DNA of 64,000 nucleotides from Argyresthia goedartella (lineage: Eukaryota > Arthropoda > Insecta > Lepidoptera > Argyresthiidae). The notes beneath the pieces were generated by a model. It saw nothing but the letters and a program-made list of their open reading frames with translations. It ran no database searches and was not told the origin of the DNA. How positions within the stretch are numbered: the first letter of the stretch is position 1; each line of letters starts with the position of its first letter. The DNA lies in contig OX463814.1 in the NCBI GenBank assembly GCA_949825045.1, positions 32,568,383 to 32,632,382 of the forward strand, written 5' to 3'. The position numbers were made by a program, and so were the translations under genes. Positions 20,752 through 32,155 of the stretch are shown one piece after another.

Positions 20752-22218
20752 TTAGGTATAAAAGGTGGGTTGGTGGGTAGGGGAGGTGACGAAAGAGTAT
20801 GTTAGAGGGGTGCGCCTGAAAGAGGCAATATTTGGAGGATATAGTGTGGCCTCCCCACACGTCAAGTAGGCTTGCGATGAATGCCCTAGGTGGGGGGGGG
20901 GGGGTGGTTTATGAAACTGGCGGCGCTTAAGGTGCCGTTGGAGGAAATGGGGCCGTGGCCCGAAGCCTTGTCCAAGGGGGTAGGTGGTGTGGGGTGGAAT
21001 AAGGGGCTTAGGTAAATTTAGGGGGCGAAGAGAAAACGCTTGTTGGGAAGAACTCTGGCTCTGTTTCCACCTGCGACTTGCGCCTGGGGCTGCCGGGCAT
21101 CGGCCATTGTTGACTGGATGGCCGCTCTGCCCGCACAACACGCAGGTGGGAGGGGTTGCCGCGTCCTTCCCAGACGGAGGTGGAGTGATTGCCTGCGCAT
21201 TTCACGCAACGGGGGGGGGGCAAGCATCTGCTTTGGGCATGACCATACATTTGACAGTTGTAACACTGTGAAATGATGTTAGATTTTGGGCTTTCGACGC
21301 TGATGTCTTTGAGGCCGCAGAAAGATTTAAGTGGGCTAATCTGCCTACCTGCGGCGGTGGGTTCGGCAGTTATTAAAATCATGTTAAATGCCTTTGCAGG
21401 CCGGTAAGCTGTTTTTGCACAGTGCATTCTGTGAACTTCCATTACCGGGTAGTGCTTTGTGATTAAGTCATCTTTGATGACGGATGTGGGGAAATTTGTG
21501 GGGACGGGGCGGACTACGTATCGGAAAGACCTCTCCTCTGGGAGAGAGTAAGTATGAAAGGCGATATGGTTCGCCCTCAAGAATTTTGTTATGGCGCGGT
21601 GGTTTTTGGACTCTGCCACCTGGATGCGGGTTCCGGCTGATGTATTAATTAATTAATTATTCTTTGTAAATGGATCGATACCCGAGTCCAGGCGGTTTCG
21701 TCACGGACTATTACTGGTGGTGGGGGGCGAGCGAAGACGCGCGGGGGTCGGTGGGGGCTACGGTATTCGCGGTACCGGTGGGAGATGGAGGGCTCTGAAG
21801 GATCAGAGTTTGGGGCGCGGCGGGGGCGGGGGAATTTGTTGTACGCGGCGTGGGTTTCGGGGTGAGCGGAGACAGAGACATGGCAGCGGGCCTGATCTGT
21901 TTGGCCTCGGGGCATACGGGGGACTCGAAGACCGGTTCTTCCGCTTTTTGTTTTTGGAGATGACGGGAGTGACTGAGTTTCCTCATTGAATTTGAACGCC
22001 GGCGAATTTACAGGGTGAAGAGAGCTGAGGGTTGGGGTTGGGGGGTTCGCGGGGGATGCAAGAACCGGTGAGCGAGGGTGCAAGTCAGCTTCGGAGCTGG
22101 TTGAGGTGCTAGCGGGGGGGTCGGCGGCTCTAATAATTTGGATCAACGGGCTATCCGGAGGGTAAGGAGACAGTTGTTGGAGTACATACTTAAATAACAC
22201 TGGGGACTGACGACACAA
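20752..22218 (-). pseudogene. LINE ORF1 (Gag-like, zinc knuckles), frameshifted
   Basis: Three frame pieces cover it: 22,218-21,649, 21,619-21,008 and 21,141-20,752. The first is a Pro/Ser-rich N-terminus. The second holds the Gag core and the knuckle CYNCQMYGHAQSRC followed by CVKCAGNHST. The third continues with LCGQSGHPVNNGRCP. The first break is at a (TTAA)n run (21,641-21,658). The second is near G-runs around 21,210, so slippage-type indels are likely. The protein would bind RNA in the retrotransposition particle. Confidence 0.75.
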
Positions 22219-22658
22219 ATTTACCTATCTCAATAAGTTTATTGGTGTCTGGTTGGGGGGCCGTGACTTTAGGTGTGTTGCCTAGTGTGTGGGTGAGTAC
22301 CTACTTGTGTCTCGAACCGCCTCCGCCTCTATCCAGGCGGTCCGGGATGAGTGGTACAAATAATAAAATAGAAAAATGGGGACAATAGAATGATGACAGA
22401 GAGAGAAGAAAAGGTAAATAAATAAAATAAAAATAATACGACCTGACCGGAACCAATCCAACCTGGGCACAACACACGCGGCGGACTGACCCGAAGGGGT
22501 CTCAAGGGCGTGCGAGAGAGAGGTCTCTCGCACGCAGGCGCGCACGTGGGCGCGGGCGCGGGCGAAAGGTAGGGAAACACTTGCTACCGGGGTGGCAGCG
22601 GGAGAGCGTAAACACGACCGTCCTGCACGGCTGCTGGACGGAGCTTGTGCGTCGCACG

Positions 22659-22838
22659 TTTTTTTTTTTTTTTTTGTTGGAGGGGAAAAAAATGGAATTA
22701 CCTATGCCCAGGAGTCAGACCTCCCTGCTATGTCCGGGTCCCCACATATTGAGCGGGCATCAGCTCGTGTGGTATACGGACTAAAAACAACCCCTTTGTG
22801 TTTACAGTTGTCTTATTAAGAATTAACTGTGAGCCATG
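22659..22838 (-). mobile_element. 180-bp 5'-truncated LINE 3' end with 12-bp target duplication
   Basis: The insert is bounded by GTGCGTCGCACG at 22,647-22,658 and again at 22,839-22,850. It begins on plus with a T-run (the minus-strand A tail) and matches the 3' UTR of the surrounding LINE (17,430-17,592) with about ten differences. It is therefore a truncated copy of the same family inserted into this LINE's 5' region. Confidence 0.9.
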
Positions 22839-22998
22839 GTGCGTCGCACGCGGTCTGCGCTGCGCTTTATATAGGCGCACAGCAGCCCGCCCCACGGCTG
22901 TCTTCTCTTCTGAACTCGCTAACAATATAGTCAACTGTAATTGTGTCCTAAATAACTCTAGTAATTAAAATCAGGTGTCCGTGATCAAAACCTAACCC

Positions 22999-23852
22999 AA
23001 GTTGTTTTTTGCCAAAGACCAGTTTTTGTCAAAATCTTTACAAGACAAAGTAGTTTTTGTCAACATTGCGTTTTGCCTAAATAGTTATAGAACAAAATCG
23101 TTTCGGCAACATCGTGTTTCGTCATAAATACCCAATGCGTATTTGTTATTTATTTTATGAAGAACTTTTGTAGCGGAAGTTAACCCCCATCGGAAAATAC
23201 GGGTGAGAATGCGAGAATGAGTTTATTATTATGTGTTTTAACAACAAAGGAACTTATCTAACAATATCGCTTAAATCTTTTGTAACTAAACTGTCACTCA
23301 CTTAAACTTAACTTCACACTTCTTAACTTAATTGAAAACTGTAAAATAATCTAACTTTAAATCTACTTTTACATTCTTCTCTTATCCATCGCAATTCCCT
23401 AATTTTTCGTCGTCGTCGTCGTCGATTTTATTATCCCCTACTCTTTTAGAATTAGTTTTAGGCTCTGATCATATTCTTCATACCGTTTAGATCTTTTCTT
23501 TAGGTGAATGAATAATTCACTCTTTGTAAAACCCTCCTTATCTGAGGCCACAATCACACTGTGAAGTGCACCCGTAAATATAAACATGGTGTTCCGAAGG
23601 GTATTAAGAGTAGGTACATATAAAAAGCAAAATTATAAAAAAAACCTTCGACGACGTATCTGGCAAGCACAACGACGATTTTTTGACCAATGACGATTGG
23701 TATGTTTGACTTAAGACAACTTTAAGTTTAAGTTTAAGACGAAGTAACAAAATAACTTATTATTTAGTAAAGTTTTGTCGCGACGTTGACAAAAAAGTGC
23801 TTTGACTTATCACGATTTTGACAAAACCTGCACTTTGGCAAAAACAACTTTG
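22999..23852. mobile_element. About 850-bp terminal-inverted-repeat element
   Basis: gttgttttttgccaaag, ttttgtcaaaatc and ttttgtcaac (22,999-23,070) return inverted at 23,768-23,850. Arms of about 80-90 bp are imperfect. Inside lie a (CGT)5-6 run near 23,407 and, on the minus strand, a short open segment (about 23,600-23,430; LHSVIVASDKEGFTKSELF). It is not a transposase I know. Non-autonomous, family unknown. Confidence 0.55.
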
Positions 23853-23877
23853 ACCAACGTATGAAAACCCCTTTTAA

Positions 23878-24065
23878 TAATATACGCCACCTCCGACTCG
23901 AACTCTTCTGCTGAAGTTTGAGACGATCTTGTAGTCTGAGAACTGCAGTAATTCTAGTTTTGCTTCAGTTAGCCAACATGCAAATAGATGGTATGATGCA
24001 TCTACTTCTATAAGGGCTTCTAATAGGTGCTGTTTGTCATCGATGCTCTGAAAATTCTGAAACAA
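23878..24065 (-). pseudogene. LINE endonuclease N-terminal fragment
   Basis: The minus-strand frame reads NFQSIDDKQHLLEALIEVDA, then WLTEAKLELLQFSDYKIVS and VRVGGGVYY. This is the start of an APE-type endonuclease (ETWL region altered). It is a 190-bp scrap. Confidence 0.6.
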
Positions 24066-24430
24066 TATTTTGACATCAATTCAGTAGAATGCTTGCTAGT
24101 CATAGATATGGTTTATTTGAGGATTTCTTCCAGTTACTATTTTATCTTCGGCTTCGGTTTGTATGATCTGATGGGATGCTTGATGGTTAGACACGAACGT
24201 TATTATTATTGGCGGGTGGTGATTCTATACCACCGATTCTATCTGTGCTATCTTTAGTCCAGGTCGTTGGCGGCTACCAAGTTCATTAAATTCATTATAG
24301 CAGATTCAGTAAAATTAAAAATAAAATCGAACATAGGTAAAGCTTTGGCATGCAGATAAAATAATTCTTTGATTCAGTAAAATTAAAATTACACGTTGGC
24401 AACACTAGCCCAACGTAAATATTCTCTCGG
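24066..24430. other. Short spacer between LINE scraps
   Basis: No gene. A direct repeat gattcagtaaaattaaaa occurs at about 24,302 and 24,373. Confidence 0.35.
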
Positions 24431-24981
24431 TATTAATATTTTAGATAAAGTTTAAATATGCGTTTGTCAAGTAAATAAACGTTATACTGTGTTTATCACG
24501 TACGGGAAATCGCGTAGAAGTGATGGTGCAGTTAGCGAACATGGATTAATTGGGTAAATGACGATTCTCTTATTGAACTGTGTTGAGTGATAAAGTGCTG
24601 AATAAGAAGTTGAGGACGAAATGTAATATATAGACAAACACTTGCAATTAAAAGACTACGATGTGCAGCCAATGGAAGTGGACTACGGCAGCGATTTTCA
24701 TTAAAATCACAGGTTTTTAAACACCGGTACCGTTTACACTTTTAAATTCCATACCATAACCAATCAGCAGATTGATCAAAACATTGCCACAACAAAATAT
24801 TGCACTACACCACCACCACCACTACTGATAACAGTGACATCTAGCGGTGAGCGAACGAAACATATTGACTAGCGAAATCTATCTGGTAGATAAACTGTAA
24901 AAATATTGCTGTGTACAGTGCAGCAGAAGGAACGATTTATATCGACTGATATTGGAACGATCATCGATCGATCACCGCAAG

Positions 24982-26110
24982 ATGGCGTTGCGTTGCAGAA
25001 AGTGTAATAGAGATACGCAATTATTATATATTACAGATAAGCAATTTCTGCTTTGCCAACATTGTAGCGAACCATTTCATCTAACATGTACCACACTACC
25101 AGAGAAGTTATACAATGCAGGCAATGCAGAAAAAAAATGGAAAATGGAAATGCAGTGCTTGACATTCCAGAGGTGATGTTGATAGAGTCCAGATATCTGC
25201 GGTAGAGTCGCGAAGCCACGAAACAACACATACCATACCTGTAAATCATGTTACAATGCGGAAGAAAATAGTGATTAATATCGAAACGAGTAATTCGTTC
25301 CAATCCCTGATGGACTCAAAAGTTCACGATGATGATGATGAAAGTTGCAAACCCATCCCGGTCCTAAATAGGAGCTGTCCAAACCTGGAGCTATTCGATT
25401 TTGAAGACTTGCAGCAAATGAAAGAAAATCTTCAAGATTTGCAATCTAAGATTGACTCAGCGGACAACGATGTATGACAATTATTGAATGAGAATCACAT
25501 ACTCAAAAAGAAATTAGAGGCAAGATAGTAACCTGGAAGAAAAATAAATCTAGTCAAAATATATACAAGGGTGTACCAAAGCCTAAGCGACTAAACTTCG
25601 AACAAGAGCGGTGTGCCTCGACTCCAATACAACAAATAGCCCCCTCCAAATCCTCTAAAGAAGACACCGTAGCCAAGAATCCTAAGAGGAGGGAATGCAG
25701 AGAGAAGCTTAGTGATCACATCACCCCCAATAACAACGGCGAAATACACAAGGTGCTCCTGTTAGCTGATGAAAACGGACGTGGCCTATGCAATATTGTG
25801 TGAAACAATTATCATATTACGGCAGTACTGAAACCATACGCATCTATAGGCAAAATTGTTTCGAAACATATCGAACACCGTAAACACTTTACTAAAGATG
25901 ACTATGTTGTCATCTTAGCGGGGTCTCACGATACTAACTTAGTACAATTTCAATCCCATGTGCATTATGCGTTGAATGTGCTATCAAATACCAATGTATT
26001 AAATGGAAAAATTGACGAAAACCAATGGTTGAATAAAGATGAACTTAGAGAGTTATTAGATAATAAGATTAACATAATAGCGTCAGCTTATAAGCTTAAA
26101 TATTCAAAAC
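24982..26110 (+). pseudogene. CR1-like ORF1: PHD-type finger, coiled coil, esterase-like segment
   Basis: Starting near 24,982 the frame reads ALRCRKCNRD, FLLCQHCSEPFHLTC, a PHD-like Cys/His pattern, then is disturbed by an indel in a purine run near 25,137. A Glu/Asp/Leu-rich segment follows at 25,256-25,477 (probable coiled coil). At 25,745-25,945 the pieces VLLLADENGRGL and VVILAGSHDTN resemble the catalytic blocks of the SGNH-esterase domain in CR1 ORF1 proteins. Stops interrupt it. Confidence 0.6.
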
Positions 26111-26261
26111 GCTTGCGGTACTGAGTTACGTTGGTACGGAAATCACAAAGTAGACAAAAAAACACATGCAGATCAATCGTCTTGAATATTATTTTGTTAA
26201 GTTACAAGAATAAGAACAATAAAAATAAAAAAGATTATCGAAAAACGCAAATAGAAGGAAA

Positions 26262-29064
26262 ATGTTTTTCGTGAGCAAAAAGTCGTGTAAAAACAGACAC
26301 AGTAAAAGTCGTGCAAATACGTCGTGTAAACAGGGCGAGTATATTATCATTTACTACCAAAACACTAGAGGCCTTCGCACTAAACTAGAAGAATTCCGGA
26401 TGAATATTCCTATTTCTCCAGCCAACATATGGGCAATAATGGAAAGTGGCTTATGTGATGGCGAGGTAGTACCGCGTGGTTATAGTGTGGTTCGGTGCGA
26501 CAGTACCGACGGGCGCAAGCCAGGCTCGGCTTTGCTGGTAGCGGCACCTCATCTGCAATTACAGTCTCTACCTTTACCCAACACCCCTAACCTTAACGAT
26601 GCAGTTTTTGAGTTGCTTTGCGCAGACGTATCTAAACATAAGAAGAGGCTATTTGCCTGTTGTGTCTGTTACATTCCTCCTAATAGTAGTAACACTAAAT
26701 ACATGCGCTTATTTAATTTAATAGAAAAATGTAATGAGGTATATAGGGACTTCATTATAATTGGAGATTTTAATATGTATTCTGCAAGTGTTGACATACA
26801 ATGTTATTATGATTTTTTAGTGACAGTATACGGGTTACATCAATTAAATGATATAACTAATTGCAATAATCGCGTGCTAGACCTAGTACTTTATAAACCA
26901 GTTACTTATAATGCATTGGTAAGCCCAGAACATGATTGTTTGATACGCCTTGATCCCCAGCACCCACCTCTGCATATAAAATGTGCCAGAACATCTGCTC
27001 GAAAATCATCAGGACATCCCAGTAGTCATAATGAACGTTTTCCATATGGTGTCTCGTCGAGTAGTAATGGGAGCAACGTAGGAACTGGAACTTCTATAAA
27101 TGTGACTTACCTACGTTGTATTCCTCTTTGGCGGCAGCAGATTGGAGCTCAATTTATAAAACGACTTCCGTAAATAACGCTTTAAATTTATTTTATTTCA
27201 TAGTAAATGACCTGGTAGACAAATGCACACCTAGAAAGCGTAGTAAATTAAATGACGTTACATCTTATTTATATCCGGAGTGGTATACGGCTGACATTAT
27301 AAGGGACATAAAGGTTAAAGCTGAATGGCACAAAGCGTACAAGGTCAGCAAATCTAATGATGATTATAGAATGTTCTCGTTATATAGAGCGCAGGTAAAA
27401 CAGAAAGTTAAAACCGCACATAGTGAATGTTTAAATCAAATTCAGGCAAGTTTAATCAAGGACTTTTGGTCTTTCGTAAATAAAAGAAGAGAGAGACGCA
27501 GAAAACTTCATATCACAAAAAACGTAGAAATTCTGCACGAGTATGAGTATGCGGAAGCATTTGCACAGTACTTTTAGATCAGTATACGAAAACGGAAGTC
27601 CAAAACTTGATGTAGAGATGGCCGTAGCAGGGGCAGCAGATAAATTCGTGGCGGGAGCAGAGCGGGTCCGTGTACCGAACCTCACGCTGCAGGAGGTACT
27701 TGCAGCTCTAGCACATATTGAACCTAAAAAATCTGTAGGTCCCGATGGAATACCACCGTTCATAGTCAAGGACTGTGCGTCAGTTCTAGCTGAGCCATCT
27801 TTATAACTTATGTCTAGCCTCAGCAACGTATCCGGAACAATGGAAAACAACTCGAGTTAGCCCTATACCAAAGGGAGGGTCTGACTCCGAATTATCAAAG
27901 TTCAGACCAGTAGTTGTCCTTTCTACCTTTGCAAAGGTCTTTGAATCGATACTACACACAGTCATTTACACATAAATCAGGGAGATACTCTCTGATTGTC
28001 AGCATGGTTTTCGACCGGCTCGGGGAACACAGCAACCTTATGTGTTTCACGCAAGACGCTGCCACAGCCTTAGACGTAAAAGTAGGGGGACAAATGGATG
28101 TCGCATATTTTTATTTAAAGAAGGCTTTTGACCTAGTAGATAACGACATATTGTTGGAAAATTAGCTATATTTGGATTTACGCCCGCTTTGCTGTATTTT
28201 TTTTGCAGACTATCTAACAAATCGCCAGCAATACGTTGAATACGCTGGAAATACCTCAGGAATGTATAGGACACCATCAGGCGTGAGTCAGGGCAGCAAT
28301 TTGGGACCACTAGAATTCATACTGATGATAAATGACTTCCCAGACGTTATACAGCAATCAAACTGTCTACTGTTTGCAGATGATCTGAAGTTGTACAGAA
28401 CAGTGAACGATAGGGAGGACTGCGAGAAACTACAGTGTGACATAGATAGTGTGGTTGAATGGAGTAGAAAGAACAAGCTCTACTTTAATGTATAAAAATG
28501 TCCTCCGTGACCACATAAATAAAATCTGTAAAAAAGCTTTCCAAATTTTGGGTTTTGTGTTGCGTCAATAGAAAGTCTTTAACAACTTCAATACAATAAG
28601 GACGTTATATAGCACATTGGTAAGAAGTAGGTTAGAATATAGTGGTATGGTGTGGCACCCTCAGGAGAACTACAGAATACAATTTTAAGATGTATGTACT
28701 TCAGGCAGTATGCTACATATCCACTCTATCCAGCAATGTACCCCACGTTATTTCTATTAGGAATGATAGGATATTACAGGCTGGATTTGAGGAGGCATGT
28801 AACCCTGGTCACCTACATGTGTGGGAAGTATTTCGGGGTAGAGTGCCCAATCCGAGACTCTTGGAATTTATTTGCATTAAAGTCCCAATACGCGCCTTAG
28901 ACAAGCGCCTCGTTATCAATTATTTTCTCTTCCACTGCAGAACTAAAATATTAAAATTTGCCCCATTGAATGTAGGCCTTCGCATTTTAAATTATATTGC
29001 AATAGAAATTGACATATTTAATTGTACACTGGCAAAGTTCCAAAAAAAGCTTATAATTATTTGA
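26262..29064 (+). pseudogene. CR1-like ORF2 (endonuclease-RT), frameshifted
   Basis: Endonuclease at 26,262-27,173 (IYYQNTRGLRTKL, FIIIGDFNMYS). RT pieces follow at 27,543-28,495 (KKSVGPDGIPPF, KKAFDLVDNDILL, SGVSQGSNLGPL, LLFADDLKLY). Post-RT remains run to about 29,064. At least five frame breaks occur, for example near 27,150, 27,560, 27,806 and 28,165. In the endonuclease the usual TETWL site reads MESGL. Inactive. Confidence 0.8.
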
Positions 29065-29489
29065 CTAAATGACTGTTTTTTTTTTTGTATTGACATGTAA
29101 TTAAAATAGGCATAATTAGAATGTGATGGTGATATTTTTATAGTAACGAATAACTATCTATCTACATAGTTGGTATGCTTGTGATAATTACTTGTGATAA
29201 TTGTTTTGTAAGTACTTGTAAGTCAAATGCTATTTAATGACAATATTATTATAATTGGTAGAAAATTCAACTTAATTTACTATGTATATAAGACCTAGTA
29301 ATGTGTGCCTGTACATAAAGGTTATGTTAGATATTAATAGCTTAATTAAGATACTTATATGATATTGAATTGGGTCAGACACCTATAATGATGTCGCGAA
29401 TTGTTATGTAATTGAATAAATTAATAAATAAAATAAATAAATGAATAAATAAAAAACCTACAGCCAATCGTCTCAGAAAAATTCTTAAT

Positions 29490-29845
29490 ATGTACCTGTC
29501 TTGCGTATTTATATGTATTTGTGTGTTAGTCAAGTCAATCTTAAAAATAAGTGCAGCATTATCAGCGAACAAAACAATATCACAAAAGTTTTTTTTACAA
29601 AAAGGCAACATTGTTAATATATACCAAAAACGAAAACGGGCCCGATATTGAATCTTGAGGGACACCAATTGAGATGAGAGATCCAGGTGAACTCTCTCTA
29701 TTCACATCAACTTTCTGGATTCAATTACTTAGATAAGAGAAGACAAGTTCGAGGGCTTTCCCCTGAACTCCGTAATGCTGTAATTAACAAATTAATGTTT
29801 CGTGACTAACGCAATCAAATGCTTTGGAAAGAAGAAGTATTTCCG
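29490..29845 (-). pseudogene. Non-LTR reverse transcriptase fragment
   Basis: On the minus strand the pieces LSKAFDCVSHETLI, GVQGKALELVFSYLSN, ISIGVPQDSISGP and VLFADNAALIFKID follow in order, with stops between them. They correspond to RT motifs including the FADD box, here FADN. It is a 355-bp relic of a different LINE family from its left neighbour. Confidence 0.7.
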
Positions 29846-29955
29846 AATGGGATAAGTTGTCAATGTCAAACCAACCCAATCAATCAATTGTACAAAAACC
29901 CGCCAAGCACAGTTTGGCATATGTCATGAAATTTTTAACGACGCTGAACCAGGAC

Positions 29956-30022
29956 AAAGTAATTTTCGTACTGACAAGTGCGACGCTGACGCTGTCGCAC
30001 TTTTCAGTACGAAAATTACTTT
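29956..30022. repeat. 67-bp near-perfect palindrome
   Basis: 29-bp arms (29,956-29,984 and 29,994-30,022) pair with a single mismatch around a 9-nt loop, gctgacgct. The arm begins AAAGTAATTTTCGTACTGA. The plus-strand open frame 29,824-30,159 spans it, but its codons simply follow the palindrome, so I do not call a protein. Confidence 0.85.
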
Positions 30023-30189
30023 ATCTGGGCCGTTCGAAAACGCTGTTCGACAAGCTGTCGGGTAACAGTTCGTTTACCCTCGGTTTCACTCGGGTTTTTC
30101 CGAAAGCTCTGGTGGTGGTGGCAGGACATCGTGTGATCGTGATCACTTTCAGCGACTAAAACCGATAATTGTCAAGTGGTAAAGTTAAA

Positions 30190-30350
30190 GTAGTCGTAGG
30201 TACTGTAATTCAATGTTATTTCCAGCTGGCAGGACATCCCTCATATAGATGTCTTGTATCGTTGAATGGAGCATGCGATTAAGTCTAGTAATTCGTCAAA
30301 ATTTTCTGGTGTCAACCTCAAAACTGTTGTATTCTTTGGTATCTTCTGTC
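30190..30350 (-). pseudogene. PIF/Harbinger-type transposase relic
   Basis: Minus-strand reading gives RLTPENFDELLDLIACSIQR and, after a one-base frame change, DIYMRDVLPAGNNIELQYLR. Both match the usual early part of Harbinger/ALP1-like nucleases (mTpenFdeLL, MRdaipagerL). Stops and frameshift present. No catalytic residues remain. Confidence 0.55.
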
Positions 30351-30727
30351 CTTAGTTTGCTCACAAGTAAAACCTCCCGAAGGAAGAACTGTTAAAGGAT
30401 AAGCGAATGAATAAGGCTAAGGTATCGGAATTTTGCAAAAAGAAGCAATTAGTATTAAAGCCAGGTTTGTGGATATTACGCCAGTTTTTATTTCGTTTTA
30501 ATAGTCACAGTATTGCCGATGTTATGACCAAAAACATAGCAGCCATTTTCGAAACGCTTTCTAAATTTGTCATATGGCATCGGCGCTTATGATGACGTCA
30601 CTTTTCCCCTCGCAGTCAGTCTGAGTTCGGCCGGCCGCTCGACCTCGCAGACGCAAAAATCGATTTCTTATTCTTATATCTTCTTACGTTTGGTGTATAA
30701 TATAGTATATAATTATATAGTTTTATA
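30351..30727. other. Possible promoter region with a CRE-type site
   Basis: A perfect TGACGTCA palindrome at 30,593-30,600 sits about 130 bp upstream of the small exon at 30,728. A fragment gaagaactgttaaagga at about 30,380 also occurs inverted near 32,435. Confidence 0.3.
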
Positions 30728-30855
30728 ATGAATGAGGGGTTTGTCAAAGGCCAATCTGACAATTTACCTAAGCTGGACGTTATTATGGTTGCACAGTATT
30801 TTTCGAAAAATAGTGACTACTTGGATGCTGAATTGCGTGGGATACAATTACAAAA
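30728..30855 (+). CDS. Candidate first coding exon of an unknown gene (42 codons)
   Basis: ATG at 30,728 opens MNEGFVKGQSDNLPKLDVIM, then VAQYFSKNSDYLDAELRGIQ, and runs into an excellent donor (CAAAA then GTAAGT, 30,856). The PKLDVIMV...YF...ELRG pattern recalls the start of multi-copy SWIM-type or YqaJ-associated proteins seen in insect genomes. That comparison is from memory. I see no second exon before the 123-bp array, so the gene may be broken by it. Confidence 0.4.
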
Positions 30856-31009
30856 GTAAGTAAAAGCTTTTATTGAACTTCATCCACTGGTACGCCAGTC
30901 TCGACTATCTATTTGTCCGTCCTAGGTAAACAGTAATGTTTTTATTAATCTTATAATATTCTGTTTATTTCGTCGAAAATAGCTTGGTACCTGAGTCTAT
31001 GAGGAATAA

Positions 31010-31575
31010 TCGTACAGCAGTCGTGTTTGAACTAATATTGCAAAGATATATAAGCTGGTTTACAAACTTGGTGTCATGGACTGGTGATAGAATGAGGACT
31101 TGGATGAGTACTGGAACTCAGAAACCAGAAATAATAAGGCAGTCGCCTTTGGATTTGGACTCAATTAGTTAAGGATGATAAGCTGTTTTGCTTATGTCCC
31201 TGATTTTGCAAATCCAGCTCATCATCCTTAACAAATATAGACCAATCACGACTACCTGACAATTCCTGGTTCCTGAGTTCCAGTACTCATCCAAGTCCTT
31301 ATTCCACCACCAGCTCATGACACCAAGTTTGCGAAACCGGCTCATCATCCTTAACAAATTGAGTTCAAACATGACTACGCCATTATTACTGGCTCCTGAG
31401 TTCCAGTACTCATCCAAGTTCTCATTTCATCACCAGCTCATTACACCAAGTTTGCGAAAACAGATCATCGTCTTTAACAAATTGGGTCCAAACACGACTG
31501 CCTTACTATTTCTGGTTCCTGAGCTTCAGTACTGTCTCCAAATCCTCATTTCATCACGAGAATGAGGACTCGGAG
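31010..31575. repeat. 123-bp tandem array with one inverted unit
   Basis: Three direct units are aligned by cagtactcatccaagt at 31,281, 31,404 and (diverged) 31,527, giving a period of 123 bp. A fourth unit lies in inverted orientation at about 31,015-31,165 (cttggatgagtactggaact). Head-to-head units give a foldback structure. The open frames in it arise from the repeat. Confidence 0.8.
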
Positions 31576-31784
31576 TCAGTATCATCTTTAAATATGTTTG
31601 AATGAATGTAATATATATAAGGTGACATTTATTTAAAGAGCCAAGTTCATACTGAAGACTAGGTAAGTATTGGGTCATTTGATTCTTTAGGACACTTGAC
31701 AGTAGGTGAATGACCTATATGTCTTACGATATCCCAGATTGTTACAAAGTCATCTTCTAACAAAAAATTAAAAGTCTTAGGGTC

Positions 31785-32013
31785 ATAGTTATTACAAATA
31801 AAACATCTAAAAAGGGGGGTAAAACTTAGATATGTCAAAATGATCTTCACAGCAGTAAGCAGTACTTTTATTTTCTAATTGGAGCTGCCCTCTTTACGGC
31901 GTTCATCCACTTTTTTCTAAGTAATTTTCTTGCTTAATGGCACACAAAAATAACATATTTGGTGTTTTCACACTCGAGTTACACATGGGCACAATGCAGT
32001 AGTTCTTGGTCAT
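31785..32013 (-). pseudogene. THAP-domain pseudogene
   Basis: From ATG 32,013 the minus strand reads MTKNYCIVPMCNSS and NMLFLCA. A frameshift later it reads LRKKWMNAVKRAAPI, then after another NKSTAYCCEDHFDISKF. This order (C..C, FF/VP-like block, W, CCEDHF) is the complete THAP finger layout. Two frameshifts make it a pseudogene. The open frame 31,659-31,850 overlaps its end and shows nothing more. Confidence 0.6.
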
Positions 32014-32067
32014 TTTAGTCTTTATTCGTGAGTATTGTGGAGAGTTATTTACAACATGGTTCGCTTG

Positions 32068-32155
32068 ATCAAACTCAAACTCAAACTCAAAAGTACTTTA
32101 TTACTGTAGATATTTACATATACTTAGCAAACGTCATTTTTTGCCTCTTCTCTAC
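32068..32155 (-). repeat. LINE/SINE 3'-end-like repeat, second copy
   Basis: Nearly identical to 14,575-14,665 ((caaact)n, aaaagtactttattactgta, tttgcctcttctctacat). Confidence 0.6.

Larger units (their letters stand above)
17409..22950 (-). mobile_element. Decayed full-length Jockey-clade LINE
   Basis: On the minus strand, in order: GC-rich 5' region (about 22,950-22,240); ORF1 with zinc knuckles; ORF2 with endonuclease and RT; 3' UTR; A-rich end (17,409-17,430 reads as T-rich on plus). Several frameshifts and stops show it is dead. The 5' region has a TATATAAA-like box on the minus strand near 22,868. A 180-bp piece of the same family's 3' end is inserted at 22,659. The 5' limit is approximate, and I found no target duplication for the whole element. 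Confidence 0.85.
24430..29452 (+). mobile_element. Decayed CR1-like LINE, near full length
   Basis: Order on plus: 5' region; ORF1 with PHD-like finger and esterase-like segment; ORF2 endonuclease, RT and post-RT tail; then an (AATAAATA)n tail at about 29,416-29,452. The ORF1 architecture (PHD plus SGNH-esterase-like) is known from CR1-group elements. Multiple stops and frameshifts are present. The 5' end is approximate. Confidence 0.75.

Noticed and set aside
20984..21271. Plus-strand Gly/Arg-rich frames
   Set aside because: Antisense shadow of the LINE ORF1 zinc-knuckle region.
29824..30159. 111-codon plus-strand frame
   Set aside because: It spans the 67-bp palindrome and has no domain.
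31200..31575. CRISPR-like array
   Set aside because: Units are contiguous 123-bp tandem copies without spacers, in a eukaryotic context.
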